Shown here piece after piece: positions 1 to 6,652 of a DNA stretch of 9,713 nucleotides; within the stretch, counting starts at the first letter, position 1, and each line of letters opens with the position of its first letter. Below the pieces are notes generated by a model. It was not told the origin of the DNA and did no database searches. It saw nothing but the letters and a program-made list of their open reading frames with translations. The position numbers were made by a program, and so were the translations under genes. Source of the DNA: an uncultured Ruminococcus sp. (lineage in GTDB: Bacteria; Bacillota; Clostridia; Oscillospirales; Ruminococcaceae); NCBI GenBank assembly GCA_947589205.1, contig CANQCJ010000071.1:1-9713 (forward strand). The letters run 5' to 3'.

Positions 1-697
1 CCAGCATAACTCCGCCTGAAAGTATCTGATAAACTCCGTCTCTGCCGGTCAGGAACGAAAAAACGAAAACTGCCGCGATAAAGCCGAGCGGAGCGTGCGG
101 GGTTATGACCCTTACGGCGACGAGATATATCCCGCCGAGTATAAGAGCCGCCGCGCAGACCTCTCCGAGACAGCCGCTGCATTTGCCCAAAAACAGATCG
201 AGATAATCAGCGTCCTTGGTAACGAGCGGAGTAGCCTGAGTTACCGCGTCTGCGGGAGCGGTAAAGGGAGCGGTCCAATTTGTCATCGCCGCAGGGAAGG
301 AGAGCAGAAGCACTATTCTTCCGACGATAGCGGGATTTGCAAAATTGTTTCCCAGTCCGCCGAAAAGCTGTTTTGTGATAACTATAGCGGCAAACGTGCC
401 TACAGCCGCGATCCAGAGCGGCAGGGAAGCGGGCAGATTAAAGGCGAGCAGCATACCCGTGACCGCCGCCGAAAGATCGTCCGTGCTGTCGGGACGCTTC
501 ATTATTATATTGCAAAGCCGTTCCCATACCACGGCGGTAAATACGCAGAAGCCGCAGAGCACGAGAGCTCTTCCGCCGAAGATCACCGCAGAAGCGATAA
601 GCGCGGGACAAAGTGCGATGAGAACGTGAAGCATGATCTTAGAGGTCGTTATGCTGCTTCTGATATGCGGCGAGGGGCTTACGTTAAATTTTTCCAA
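1..697 (-). CDS. rnfD: Rnf electron-transport complex subunit D (partial, C-terminus off the left edge)
   Basis: This is the integral-membrane, flavin-carrying subunit of the Rnf complex, which couples ferredoxin oxidation and NAD+ reduction to Na+ or H+ export. 232 codons are visible. The N-terminus contains SPSPHIRS, typical of the RnfD/NqrB family, followed by several hydrophobic segments (about 22-42, 46-60, 90-108, 180-197 and 204-217). Further family marks are GGLGNNFANPAIVGR (111-125) and TGRDGVYQILSGG near the end. ADAVTQATPL (148-157) matches the flavinylation motif, so Thr156 is the likely covalent FMN acceptor. I chose the TTG at 695-697 because AAAGGGG sits 9 bases upstream; another in-frame TTG at 704-706 abuts that site too closely. 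The gene begins 20 bases after the rnfC stop, so co-transcription is expected. Family assignment is firm; the exact start is inference. Confidence 0.95.
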   Translation of the reverse strand, partial: MEKFNVSPSPHIRSSITTSKIMLHVLIALCPALIASAVIFGGRALVLCGFCVFTAVVWERLCNIIMKRPDSTDDLSAAVTGMLLAFNLPASLPLWIAAVGTFAAIVITKQLFGGLGNNFANPAIVGRIVLLLSFPAAMTNWTAPFTAPADAVTQATPLVTKDADYLDLFLGKCSGCLGEVCAAALILGGIYLVAVRVITPHAPLGFIAAVFVFSFLTGRDGVYQILSGGVML

Positions 698-717
698 AAT
701 ATCCAATCCCCTTTCTG

Positions 718-2010
718 TTATCGGCTCATTGCGAAGCCCTTGGCAAGCTGGTTCTTTTCCGCAAGGTTTCTCTTTGCGGGACAAACATAAGAGCAGCTTC
801 CGCAGTTCATGCAAAGATTTATTTTCAGTTTGTTGAGCGTTTCCCTGTCGCCGCAGTCGTAAGCTCTTTCAAGAGCCGCCGGCATAAGACTGAGCGGGCA
901 CGCCTTTATACATCTTCCGCATCTTATGCAGCTCGTCTGTACGGCTTTTTGTGTATCGGGCGAGCTTTTAAAGCACAAAAACGCGTTGTTGGTCTTAGAA
1001 AGCGGCGTATCGGTATCGTAAACGCTCATGCCCATCATAGGACCGCCGGAAATTATCTCGCGTGCGCTGTCGATATCCGTTTCGGCGAATTTCAAAAGCT
1101 CCGAAAGTCTCGTGCCTATCGGCGCGCGGACGTTGCAGGGCTTACCCACCGCGTCTCCGTCGATAGTCAGCCGCCTGCTGACAAACGGCATACCTGTCAG
1201 CACGTAGCTGTAAATAAACGCTATCGTGGAAACGTTTATAACGATCATTCCGTGATCCGAGGGCAGATGACCTTCGGAAATTATCCTGCCTGTCGCGCTG
1301 AACGCTATGACCTTTTCCGCGCCCTGCGGATAGGAGGACTTTAATTTTATAACGTTGATATGACTGTCGCCGGCAGTCTTTTCGCTGAGAAGCTTTATCG
1401 CTCGGGGTTTGTTGTCCTCTATACCTATATAGGCGCTGTCTATTTTGAGTATATCCATTACATATTTGATACCGCCGATTATCATATCGGTATTTTCTAT
1501 CATCTCGCGGTAATCGCTCGTTATGTAAGGCTCGCATTCGGCGGCGTTTACGATAAGCGAATCTATCCTGCCCTTGCTTTCGTCGTAATTGAGCTTGATA
1601 TGCGTCGGAAAGCCCGCGCCTCCCATTCCGCAGCAGCCGGATTCTCTCACCGCGCTCACGAAGCTGTCCTTGTCGGTTATCGTCGGTGCGGCGACCTCCT
1701 CGCTGACCGTTTGCAGTCCGTCGCAGGCTATTTCGACAGTTTTACAGGTCTTGCCGTTGGCAAGCAGCAGCTCGCCTATCGCCGTGACCCTGCCTGAAAC
1801 GCTTGAATGAACGGGGCAGCACATAAACGCGTCGTAATCGCCGATCTTCTGACCGACCTTTACCTCGTCGCCGACCTTGACAAGCGGCGTACAGGGCGCG
1901 CCCATATGCTGGGACATTGAGATAACAACGCTTTCGGGACAGGGCAGGTCGAGCGTTTCGCAGTTTTCCGTGCCCTTTTTGTGCAAAAGCGTTATTCCGT
2001 TTAGCCTCAT
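718..2010 (-). CDS. rnfC: Rnf electron-transport complex subunit C
   Basis: This peripheral subunit is thought to contact NAD(H) and pass electrons through FMN and iron-sulfur clusters. The 430-aa product has the normal RnfC length. In order it shows a barrel-sandwich-like N-terminal region (about 40-80, including CPVHSSVSGRVTAIG), the glycine-rich nucleotide/flavin-binding motif GMGGAGFPTHIK (128-139), NAAECEPYI (155-163), and two 4Fe-4S motifs of CxxCxxCxxxCP form: C361, C364, C367, C371 and C400, C403, C406, C410. The start is supported by AGGAGG shortly upstream of the ATG. The gene lies 21 bases after the apbE stop and 20 bases before rnfD, so it is an operon member. The N-terminus lacks a clear FxGGxHPP-type motif found in many RnfC proteins, a modest variation. 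Confidence 0.97.
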   Translation of the reverse strand: MRLNGITLLHKKGTENCETLDLPCPESVVISMSQHMGAPCTPLVKVGDEVKVGQKIGDYDAFMCCPVHSSVSGRVTAIGELLLANGKTCKTVEIACDGLQTVSEEVAAPTITDKDSFVSAVRESGCCGMGGAGFPTHIKLNYDESKGRIDSLIVNAAECEPYITSDYREMIENTDMIIGGIKYVMDILKIDSAYIGIEDNKPRAIKLLSEKTAGDSHINVIKLKSSYPQGAEKVIAFSATGRIISEGHLPSDHGMIVINVSTIAFIYSYVLTGMPFVSRRLTIDGDAVGKPCNVRAPIGTRLSELLKFAETDIDSAREIISGGPMMGMSVYDTDTPLSKTNNAFLCFKSSPDTQKAVQTSCIRCGRCIKACPLSLMPAALERAYDCGDRETLNKLKINLCMNCGSCSYVCPAKRNLAEKNQLAKGFAMSR

Positions 2011-2031
2011 ACTATTCCTCCTACTTATAAA

Positions 2032-3051
2032 TTATATCAGTTTGAACCTGTCGTCAAGTATTTTAATATCGTCTCTGATATTTTCCGAACAGTATACGTT
2101 TGAAAATTTATCTATAACGATAACGTCATATCCATCGTCGGCAAGATATTCATCGAGCTTTTCCATGCCGCCGATAAAAATGCAGGTAGACAGCACGTCT
2201 GTCAGCATTCCGTCGGTTTTTGAGATGACCGTTGCGGAGGCTATATCCGTCTCGGCGGGAAAACCGGTGGAAAGGTCGAAAATATGGCAGAATTTTTTTT
2301 CGTCTATCTCGATATAGCGTTCATAGCCGCCTGAGGTCGAAAGAAAGCATTCATCGAGCGCAACGTTAAGTGCGCTTTGGGTCGGCGAAAACGGGTCGGT
2401 AACGTTTACGTTAAAGCGTTCGCCGTTCGGTTTTCTGCCGTAAAGCAAGACTGACGAGCCGAACGAGACCACCGTGTAGCCGGCGTCGAGCGAATCGAGC
2501 TTTTCCTTGACCTTATCGAGCGCGAACCCTTTAGCGCAGCTGCCGAAATTGAGCCGTGCGCCGTTTTTAAGAGAGATAGTCCCGTCGGGCGAAAACACGA
2601 TGTTGTCATTGCCGATAGTTTCAAGAGCCGACTCTATCTCCGCCTGTTCGGGCGGCGAATCGTGCTGAGCGTTATTAATATCCCAAAGGTCGATAAGCCT
2701 CCCGCAGGTGCAGTCTGTTTCGGGATATAGCTTGTTAAGCTCGATGCTTCGGCGGATAATTTCCTCCGCATACCCGCCGCTTAACGGCTGACCGCAGTTG
2801 AGCTTAAAGACCGCGCCGTTTTCGTTGTAAGCGTCAAGCTCGCCGTCAAGCTCGCCTATGAGCGCGCTTGCGTTATCGGCGGTGACCTGCGCGTTTTCGC
2901 CGTATACGGTCATATCGCAGAGCGTATCCATAGCAAAAATATGCCGGTTTTCCGCGGCGTTTTTTTTCTCCAAAAGCAAAGCCGCCGAACCGACCGCGAT
3001 AAGCGTCAGGGACAGCAAAAGAGCCGCCGCAGCTTTTTTATTTTTTATCAT
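2032..3051 (-). CDS. apbE: FAD:protein FMN transferase, ApbE family
   Basis: ApbE enzymes use FAD to attach FMN covalently to a threonine of extracytoplasmic proteins such as RnfD and RnfG, so its place as first gene of the rnf operon fits its substrate. The 339-aa product has an N-terminal membrane anchor or uncleaved signal (about 7-27, no lipobox cysteine). Family motifs follow in order: MDTLCDMTVYG (41-51), LWDINN (122-127), NFGSCAKGFALDK (168-180), a GSS-containing loop (198-200), LSTSGGYERY (237-246), HIFDLSTGFP (256-265) and TDVLSTCIF (284-292, with Asp285 the likely metal ligand). Two signature positions are unusual: the common DLGGIAKGYA reads NFGSCAKGFA, and the DPxTG motif reads DLSTG. 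The ribosome binding site is weak, GTGAGG about ten bases upstream of the ATG. Confidence 0.95.
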   Translation of the reverse strand: MIKNKKAAAALLLSLTLIAVGSAALLLEKKNAAENRHIFAMDTLCDMTVYGENAQVTADNASALIGELDGELDAYNENGAVFKLNCGQPLSGGYAEEIIRRSIELNKLYPETDCTCGRLIDLWDINNAQHDSPPEQAEIESALETIGNDNIVFSPDGTISLKNGARLNFGSCAKGFALDKVKEKLDSLDAGYTVVSFGSSVLLYGRKPNGERFNVNVTDPFSPTQSALNVALDECFLSTSGGYERYIEIDEKKFCHIFDLSTGFPAETDIASATVISKTDGMLTDVLSTCIFIGGMEKLDEYLADDGYDVIVIDKFSNVYCSENIRDDIKILDDRFKLI

Positions 3052-3071
3052 GACCAGTGCGCCTCACAGCG

Positions 3072-3090
3072 GTTTTTTCCGTGAAAAAAC
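3072..3090 (-). other. Perfect hairpin in the apbE 5' untranslated leader
   Basis: Bases 3072-3079 (GTTTTTTC) pair exactly with 3083-3090 (GAAAAAAC) around a 3-base loop. The hairpin lies in the approximately 80-base leader between the apbE promoter and start codon, about 20 bases from the ATG and next to the weak ribosome binding site. It is AT-rich and therefore only moderately stable. It could modulate translation or mRNA stability, but no ligand or regulator is suggested by the sequence. Confidence 0.35.
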
Positions 3091-3140
3091 GTGTAAAATC
3101 AAGTAAGAACCGCATTTTGTGCAAAAAAACATCTTTTTCT

Positions 3141-3169
3141 ATTATATCATTTTGCAAATATTTTGTCAA
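3141..3169 (-). promoter_or_regulatory. Sigma-A promoter for apbE-rnfC-rnfD
   Basis: On the minus strand, TTGACA (3169-3164) and TATAAT (3146-3141) are separated by exactly 17 bases. Both boxes match the housekeeping consensus perfectly. The predicted transcript start is near 3134, about 80 bases upstream of the apbE ATG. Confidence 0.9.
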
Positions 3170-3230
3170 TGACTTTAATACTAATTTTTATGTAACGGGC
3201 GTTTAAATTATTGGTTATTTTTATGGTCGT

Positions 3231-3258
3231 CCGTCTTTGACGGGTCTTATAAAGCCCG
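3231..3258. promoter_or_regulatory. Two adjacent dyads between the divergent promoters
   Basis: CCGTC-TTT-GACGG (3231-3243) is a perfect 5-bp inverted repeat. Overlapping it, CGGGTCTTATAAAGCCCG (3241-3258) is an 18-base near-palindrome with one mismatch and one wobble pair. They lie about 25 bases upstream of the plus-strand -35 box and about 60 bases upstream of the apbE -35 box, a place where a shared regulator could act. No regulator family is recognised from these sequences. Confidence 0.3.
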
Positions 3259-3283
3259 CAATTCTTAAAAAAAGCGGATCTTA

Positions 3284-3312
3284 TTGACAAGCTATGAAAA
3301 ATCGGTTATAAT
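3284..3312 (+). promoter_or_regulatory. Sigma-A promoter for the MBL-fold hydrolase
   Basis: TTGACA (3284-3289) and TATAAT (3307-3312) are separated by 17 bases, a perfect consensus. The predicted transcript start is near 3319. The longer in-frame reading of the downstream gene would begin at 3284, upstream of this transcript start, which rules it out and supports the start at 3362. Confidence 0.9.
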
Positions 3313-3361
3313 AAAAAAGGAAAATTTTTCGCAAAAAATTAAAAATTCGGAGGTCGTTGAA

Positions 3362-4006
3362 ATGAATGAGGTTATTGGAAGAATTACGGTAAACGAGCAG
3401 AGCAGCATACGCATGAGCGGTGAAAAAACGCTTTATTTTGACCCGATCAACATTCCCTGCGCGCCGCACGATGCCGATATAATTTTCATCACGCATGAGC
3501 ATTATGACCATTTTTCAAAGGAGGATATTGTAAAAATTTTAAAATCCGACACGATAATAGCCGCCCCGAAGGGTATGTCCGAAGCGTTTAGAAAAGCGAA
3601 GATAAATGAAGAAAGCGTCAGATATCTGACCCCGGGAGAAAGCGCTGTGCTGTCCGGCATACCGGTCGAAACGGTGTGCGCATACAATCTAAAAAAACCG
3701 TTTCACCCGAAGGAAAACGGCTGGCTGGGCTATATTGTTACCGTTTCGGGCTGCCGTATCTACGTCTGCGGCGACACCGACGACACGCCCGAGGCGAGGG
3801 CGGTAAGCTGCGATATCGTCTGCGTTCCCATCGGCGGGACTTACACCATGAACGCCCGCGAGGCCGCAAAATTCGTCGCCGCTCTCAAACCCAAGTGCGC
3901 CATTCCGATACACTACGGAACGATAGTCGGCAAGCCGACCGACGCGGATTATTTTGAAAAATATCTTACAAAAGACGTCAAGCTCGTTAGAAAAATGTGG
4001 GTGTGA
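3362..4006 (+). CDS. Metallo-beta-lactamase-fold metal-dependent hydrolase
   Basis: This 214-aa cytoplasmic protein belongs to the MBL-fold superfamily (the PF13483-type 'beta-lactamase superfamily domain', UlaG/UPF0173-like). The metal-binding signature THEHYDHF gives His45, His47, Asp49 and His50. Later ligands are likely in GDTDDTPE (137-144) and PIHYGT (182-187); KPFHPKENG (112-120) is typical of a clostridial subfamily. The size suits a single-domain enzyme with no extra nucleic-acid-processing module. The ATG at 3362 follows GGAGG with an 8-base gap and lies downstream of the promoter at 3284-3312. The true substrate cannot be read from sequence; members of this group are often annotated only as hydrolases. 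It is the only plus-strand gene here, and it ends converging on the minus-strand unit to its right. Confidence 0.92.
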   Translation: MNEVIGRITVNEQSSIRMSGEKTLYFDPINIPCAPHDADIIFITHEHYDHFSKEDIVKILKSDTIIAAPKGMSEAFRKAKINEESVRYLTPGESAVLSGIPVETVCAYNLKKPFHPKENGWLGYIVTVSGCRIYVCGDTDDTPEARAVSCDIVCVPIGGTYTMNAREAAKFVAALKPKCAIPIHYGTIVGKPTDADYFEKYLTKDVKLVRKMWV

Positions 4007-4130
4007 AATGATCATATCCATAAAATTTGAAAGCCGCGGCGTTTTGTACGACGAATCTTTCCGCGCTTGGTCTTAACAAGAAAAATTTATATTGCAAGGC
4101 TGCGCCGGGAGTGTGTAAAGCTTTTTGTCC

Positions 4131-4172
4131 AAAAAAATCAGCGCACACCTGTCATAAAAAACGATGTGCGCT
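4131..4172 (-). terminator. Rho-independent terminator of the clpP/T4CP-like unit
   Basis: Read on the minus strand, AGCGCACA (4172-4165) pairs perfectly with TGTGCGCT (4147-4140) around a 17-base loop, followed by GATTTTTTT. It lies 15 bases beyond the stop codon of the T4CP-like gene. There is no T run on the plus side, so it does not terminate the MBL gene. Confidence 0.85.
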
Positions 4173-4187
4173 GCCAAGCCGAGCATA

Positions 4188-5510
4188 TCATACCGCCTCG
4201 CTGCCGTATTCGAGGGATCTTTCTTCGTTCCTGTCTAAGTCAATCCGCGGCGTAGCTTTTGCTAACACCGGTTTTTTGCCGCGCTCAAACACCCAGCAGT
4301 GACCGACAGGCATAAACAGCACCTGCTCCAGCGGCTTGTTGCAGCGCTGGCTGACAGCCTTGGCGGTGTCGACGTCGTTGCCGCCCATGTAGATGTAGGT
4401 GTCGCAGTTAGCAAGGATAGTCTTGTCCGCGCCGAATTTGCTGTTTATAAGCTGCGCTTCCGATTGAAGCATAAGCGAGATCGAGATAGCCCGCGAACGT
4501 ATAGTGGAAATTATCGTATCGAGGTTGTCGATAGCGGTCGTAGAGCCGTAGTCGTCAAGGAAAAACCTCACCGGTATCGGCAGACGCTGACTTTCACAAG
4601 CGTCCGCATAGCTGATAAGACTGTTTAACGCCTGCGAGAAAAACAGATTGACGAGCCCGTCGAGCGAACGGTCGATATCGCTTTGAAGTACGAACACGGC
4701 GGTGCGCCGTTTTGCTATATCCGTAAAATCTATATCGCTGCCCGACATCATCATTTCCAACTCGCGGGAGGTATAGTTGGACAGCTTTGAAGAAAGCGTC
4801 ACCCGAATGGAGTCGTAGGTTTTATCGGGCGCGGAATCCACCGCCTTGAATTGTTCATACGCCCAGCTGTCTGAATGCTCCGCGTGCAGTCTTTCAAAGC
4901 GTTCGGCGAGAGCAGAGGCTTTTTCCGAATCACGGCATTCGCGCCCGAAATATCTGCTGCCGTCGTATCTTTCACTTTCCTCGATAAGCCGCAGCAGTCC
5001 GCGGAAATTTTTAGGCTGATAGTTCGTCTCGGTCATATAGCCTATCAGGGCGCAGAGATACATAACGTTGGCGTTATCCCAGAAGGGGTCGGCTGTACAG
5101 ACCAAGCGCTGGTCAAAGGTTATCGAGTTTGCAAAACGCAGGATATCGTGGGTCGAATGAAGATCGTCCATCGGGTTCCAGCGGACGGACCTTTGCGGTT
5201 CCTGAAAATCTATGACGACGATATTATATCCGAGAGCCTTAAAGCGTTCGCCGTGACGGCGCAAAAGCGCGCCCTTCGGGTCGGAAAATATCATAGACCC
5301 CTGCGGGTCCATGATATTAGGTTCGAGAAAGCTTGTGGTCTTGCCCGTGCCGCTTCCCCCGACAATACAGATGTTATTGTTGAGATTTGTCTCAAAATCG
5401 TTGAGCGAGCGGGTAACGCCGTCGGCGAATATCCATTTTGCCCGATTAAAAGCGTCGGTAACAGCTTCGGGCTGTTCGGGCAGAGAATTTTTTGTTTCGT
5501 TTATATCCAT
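4188..5510 (-). CDS. TraG/VirD4-like (T4CP-type) ATPase without transmembrane domain
   Basis: This 440-aa protein has the ATPase core of type IV coupling proteins, hexameric motors that feed DNA or protein into secretion channels. Walker A is GGSGTGKTTS (51-60), followed by SDPKG (76-80). Walker B is VRFFLDDYGS (314-323), with Asp-Asp where many relatives have Asp-Glu. SRAISISLMLQSEAQL (339-354), NCDTYIYMGGND (368-379) and a C-terminal Pro-Val-Leu strand also match the family. Canonical VirD4/TraG proteins are usually longer and begin with two membrane helices; this one starts soluble and reaches Walker A by residue 51. It begins 2 bases after the clpP-like stop, and its AAGGAGG ribosome binding site lies inside that gene's last codons, which implies translational coupling. 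No relaxase or mating-channel gene is nearby. An ATPase recruited from conjugation for another role is plausible inference. Confidence 0.88.
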   Translation of the reverse strand: MDINETKNSLPEQPEAVTDAFNRAKWIFADGVTRSLNDFETNLNNNICIVGGSGTGKTTSFLEPNIMDPQGSMIFSDPKGALLRRHGERFKALGYNIVVIDFQEPQRSVRWNPMDDLHSTHDILRFANSITFDQRLVCTADPFWDNANVMYLCALIGYMTETNYQPKNFRGLLRLIEESERYDGSRYFGRECRDSEKASALAERFERLHAEHSDSWAYEQFKAVDSAPDKTYDSIRVTLSSKLSNYTSRELEMMMSGSDIDFTDIAKRRTAVFVLQSDIDRSLDGLVNLFFSQALNSLISYADACESQRLPIPVRFFLDDYGSTTAIDNLDTIISTIRSRAISISLMLQSEAQLINSKFGADKTILANCDTYIYMGGNDVDTAKAVSQRCNKPLEQVLFMPVGHCWVFERGKKPVLAKATPRIDLDRNEERSLEYGSEAV

Positions 5511-5512
5511 AA

Positions 5513-6100
5513 TTATCCTCCTTGATAAACAGAGCCTATCTTGTCGCAGATCCCGAAATCTATCGCTTCACGAGCCGTCATAAGATGGTCGTAGGAAGCG
5601 GCTTCGCTGACCTCGTCTAAGCTCTTGCCGGTGTGCTTTGCAAGCAGCGTGTTCATTTTTTCCTTGACGTCGAGTATTCTCAGTGCGGTTTTTTCGATGT
5701 TTGTCGCCGAGCCGCCAAAGCCGTTTGAGATAAGCGGTTCGTGGATAAGCACCTTTGAATTAGGCAGAATAAAACGGTGTCCCTTTTTGCCGCAGGCGAG
5801 CAGCAGCGCCGCCATACTTGCCGCGATCTCAACGCAAACGATATCCAGCTCATGCGGATAAGCCAGGATCGCGTCATATATGGCAAGTCCCGCTTCGATC
5901 TCACCGCCGCGGCTGTTTATGTATATTGTGACGTCTTTGTTTTGCTGCGCTAAGAAGCTTAAAAGCATTATTATCTCTTCTGCGGCTTTGGAATTTATAT
6001 CGCCGAAAAGGATCATCCTACCCTGCGCAGCGAGTACCGCGTTAAGACTGTGTTCGGAATATCCCATCGAGCTTTCTAAAAGTATAGAGCCTTCCGTCAT
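5513..6100 (-). CDS. ClpP-family serine protease (accessory paralogue)
   Basis: ClpP forms a barrel-shaped, self-compartmentalised serine protease normally fed by an AAA+ unfoldase. This 195-aa product has the full catalytic triad: Ser95 in EIAASMAA, His120 in VLIHEPL and Asp171 in SYDHLMTA. INSRGGEIEAGLAIYD (61-76), the oxyanion/strand region, is also typical. The active-site string differs slightly from the housekeeping GQAASMGA form, and the context, away from clpX, tig and lon, argues for a specialised paralogue. I chose the ATG at 6100 because AAGGAAGG lies 8 bases upstream; the alternative TTG at 6127 would overlap the preceding gene. It follows that gene by 4 bases and precedes the ATPase gene by 2. 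The partner unfoldase and substrates are unknown; the downstream ATPase or host ClpX/ClpC are candidates. Confidence 0.92.
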   Translation of the reverse strand: MTEGSILLESSMGYSEHSLNAVLAAQGRMILFGDINSKAAEEIIMLLSFLAQQNKDVTIYINSRGGEIEAGLAIYDAILAYPHELDIVCVEIAASMAALLLACGKKGHRFILPNSKVLIHEPLISNGFGGSATNIEKTALRILDVKEKMNTLLAKHTGKSLDEVSEAASYDHLMTAREAIDFGICDKIGSVYQGG

Positions 6101-6104
6101 AATA

Positions 6105-6446
6105 TCAGCCTTCCTTCTTTTTTGCAATAATGTAACGAATAAGATCTACTATTATAAAGAGCCAGCCGAAAAACAACGGGATACCGATTATAAGAAATAA
6201 ATAGATTATCCAGCCGATGACCGGAGCGAACAGCATGGGTTTAAAATGATCGTGAAACTCGGGGAAGTGGCTTATTGCCGCGACAAGATCTGTTGCAAAA
6301 AGTGCAAAAACTCCGCCGCAGCCGAGAATATCCGCAATGCCTTCAGCGTCCGGAAGAGCGAAAATAACACCGCCCACAAACGCTGCCGCCGCTATTATCA
6401 ATGCGATAACAGCTATTATACCTCTGATTTTAACTGATTTTTCCAT
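6105..6446 (-). CDS. Small hydrophobic membrane protein, first main gene of the clpP/T4CP-like unit
   Basis: I do not recognise this 113-aa protein. Hydrophobic segments at about 9-31, 40-57 and 72-107 (the last long enough for two helices) predict three or four membrane spans, and it ends in a basic tail, AKKKEG. A loop between spans carries several histidines and acidic residues (FPEFHDHF, 61-68). The ATG follows AAAGGA with an 8-base gap. It lies 4 bases upstream of the clpP-like gene, so the three genes are almost certainly co-expressed. It may tether the soluble protease and ATPase to the membrane, taking the place of the missing coupling-protein membrane domain; that is a hypothesis only. 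Confidence 0.85.
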   Translation of the reverse strand: MEKSVKIRGIIAVIALIIAAAAFVGGVIFALPDAEGIADILGCGGVFALFATDLVAAISHFPEFHDHFKPMLFAPVIGWIIYLFLIIGIPLFFGWLFIIVDLIRYIIAKKKEG

Positions 6447-6493
6447 ATAAATTTTCCTTTCTGTCTTAAAAATTTTTTTGCGTATATCGTATA

Positions 6494-6519
6494 GGCAGCA
6501 AAAGCTTCTATGTACTGCC
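6494..6519 (-). other. Potential leader hairpin overlapping the 3' end of the leader ORF
   Basis: On the minus strand GGCAG (6519-6515) can pair with CTGCC (6498-6494) around a 16-base loop. The 5' arm lies in the Gly-Ser codons of the 12-codon leader ORF, so a ribosome finishing that ORF would cover it. No T run follows directly, so it is not an intrinsic terminator. Confidence 0.3.
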
Positions 6520-6546
6520 GCAATAAAAACGCCTTAAATTTTTCAT
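6508..6546 (-). CDS. 12-codon leader peptide ORF, MKNLRRFYCGST
   Basis: An ATG at 6546 is preceded by AGAGGTGAT, a near-perfect anti-16S match, 4 bases upstream, and opens a 12-codon frame ending in TAG. It lies about 45 bases after the predicted transcript start and about 60 bases before the 113-aa membrane protein gene. This ribosome binding site is stronger than those of the larger genes it precedes, which makes chance unlikely. The peptide is basic, with no run of identical residues that would indicate classical amino-acid attenuation. It could be a regulatory leader peptide or a very small functional peptide. Confidence 0.5.
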   Translation of the reverse strand: MKNLRRFYCGST

Positions 6547-6597
6547 TGTTATCACCTCTTTTTGTGTTTATCCTGCTGTGTTTTATGCTATGCTCGA

Positions 6598-6626
6598 ATT
6601 ATAACACAAAAAGAAGTTTATGTCTT
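6598..6626 (-). promoter_or_regulatory. Promoter of the membrane protein-clpP-T4CP-like unit, with weak -35 box
   Basis: On the minus strand the -10 box TATAAT (6603-6598) is perfect, and with a 17-base spacer the -35 box reads AAGACA (6626-6621), four of six matches. All other promoters recognised in the window match both boxes exactly. The weak -35 box overlaps a perfect dyad, which suggests a regulated promoter. The predicted transcript start is near 6591. Confidence 0.75.
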
Positions 6627-6641
6627 GGTTTTAAAAACCAA
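6625..6641. promoter_or_regulatory. Candidate operator: perfect 17-bp dyad overlapping the -35 box
   Basis: TTGGTTTT (6625-6632) and AAAACCAA (6634-6641) form a perfect inverted repeat with a single central base. Its edge covers two bases of the -35 box. Such odd-length dyads are typical binding sites for dimeric regulators. It does not match CIRCE (HrcA) or the CtsR heptad repeat, the usual regulators of Clp genes in Firmicutes, so the regulator is unknown. Confidence 0.55.
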
Positions 6642-6652
6642 CCTTTTTAGGC

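Larger units (their letters stand above)
3052..3361. other. Divergent intergenic region between apbE and the MBL gene
   Basis: These 310 bases contain no convincing gene. They hold two back-to-back consensus sigma-A promoters, the untranslated leaders of both genes, and short dyads between the promoters; these are listed separately. The stretch is visibly more AT-rich than the flanking coding sequence. Confidence 0.8.

Noticed and set aside
95..790. Long plus-strand frame over the rnfD region
   Set aside because: It is antisense to the clear RnfD reading and its translation is arginine-, serine- and glycine-rich with no family motifs.
3038..3115. 25-codon ORF overlapping the apbE start in another frame
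   Set aside because: No ribosome binding site precedes its ATG at 3115 and its sequence is unremarkable; overlap with the apbE start is probably chance.
3284..3361. N-terminal extension of the MBL gene
   Set aside because: The extension begins inside the -35 box and upstream of the predicted transcript start, while GGAGG precedes the ATG at 3362.
4008..4076. 22-codon ORF directly after the MBL stop
   Set aside because: No ribosome binding site is present and the peptide is not recognisable. It might be a gene remnant, but there is too little sequence to support that.
4188..5510. A conjugative or mobilisable element
   Set aside because: Only the coupling-protein-like ATPase is present. No relaxase, channel ATPase, integrase or attachment repeats are visible in the window.
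6101..6127. TTG start giving nine more residues on the clpP-like protein
   Set aside because: It would overlap the preceding gene and ignore the well-placed AAGGAAGG site in front of the ATG at 6100.
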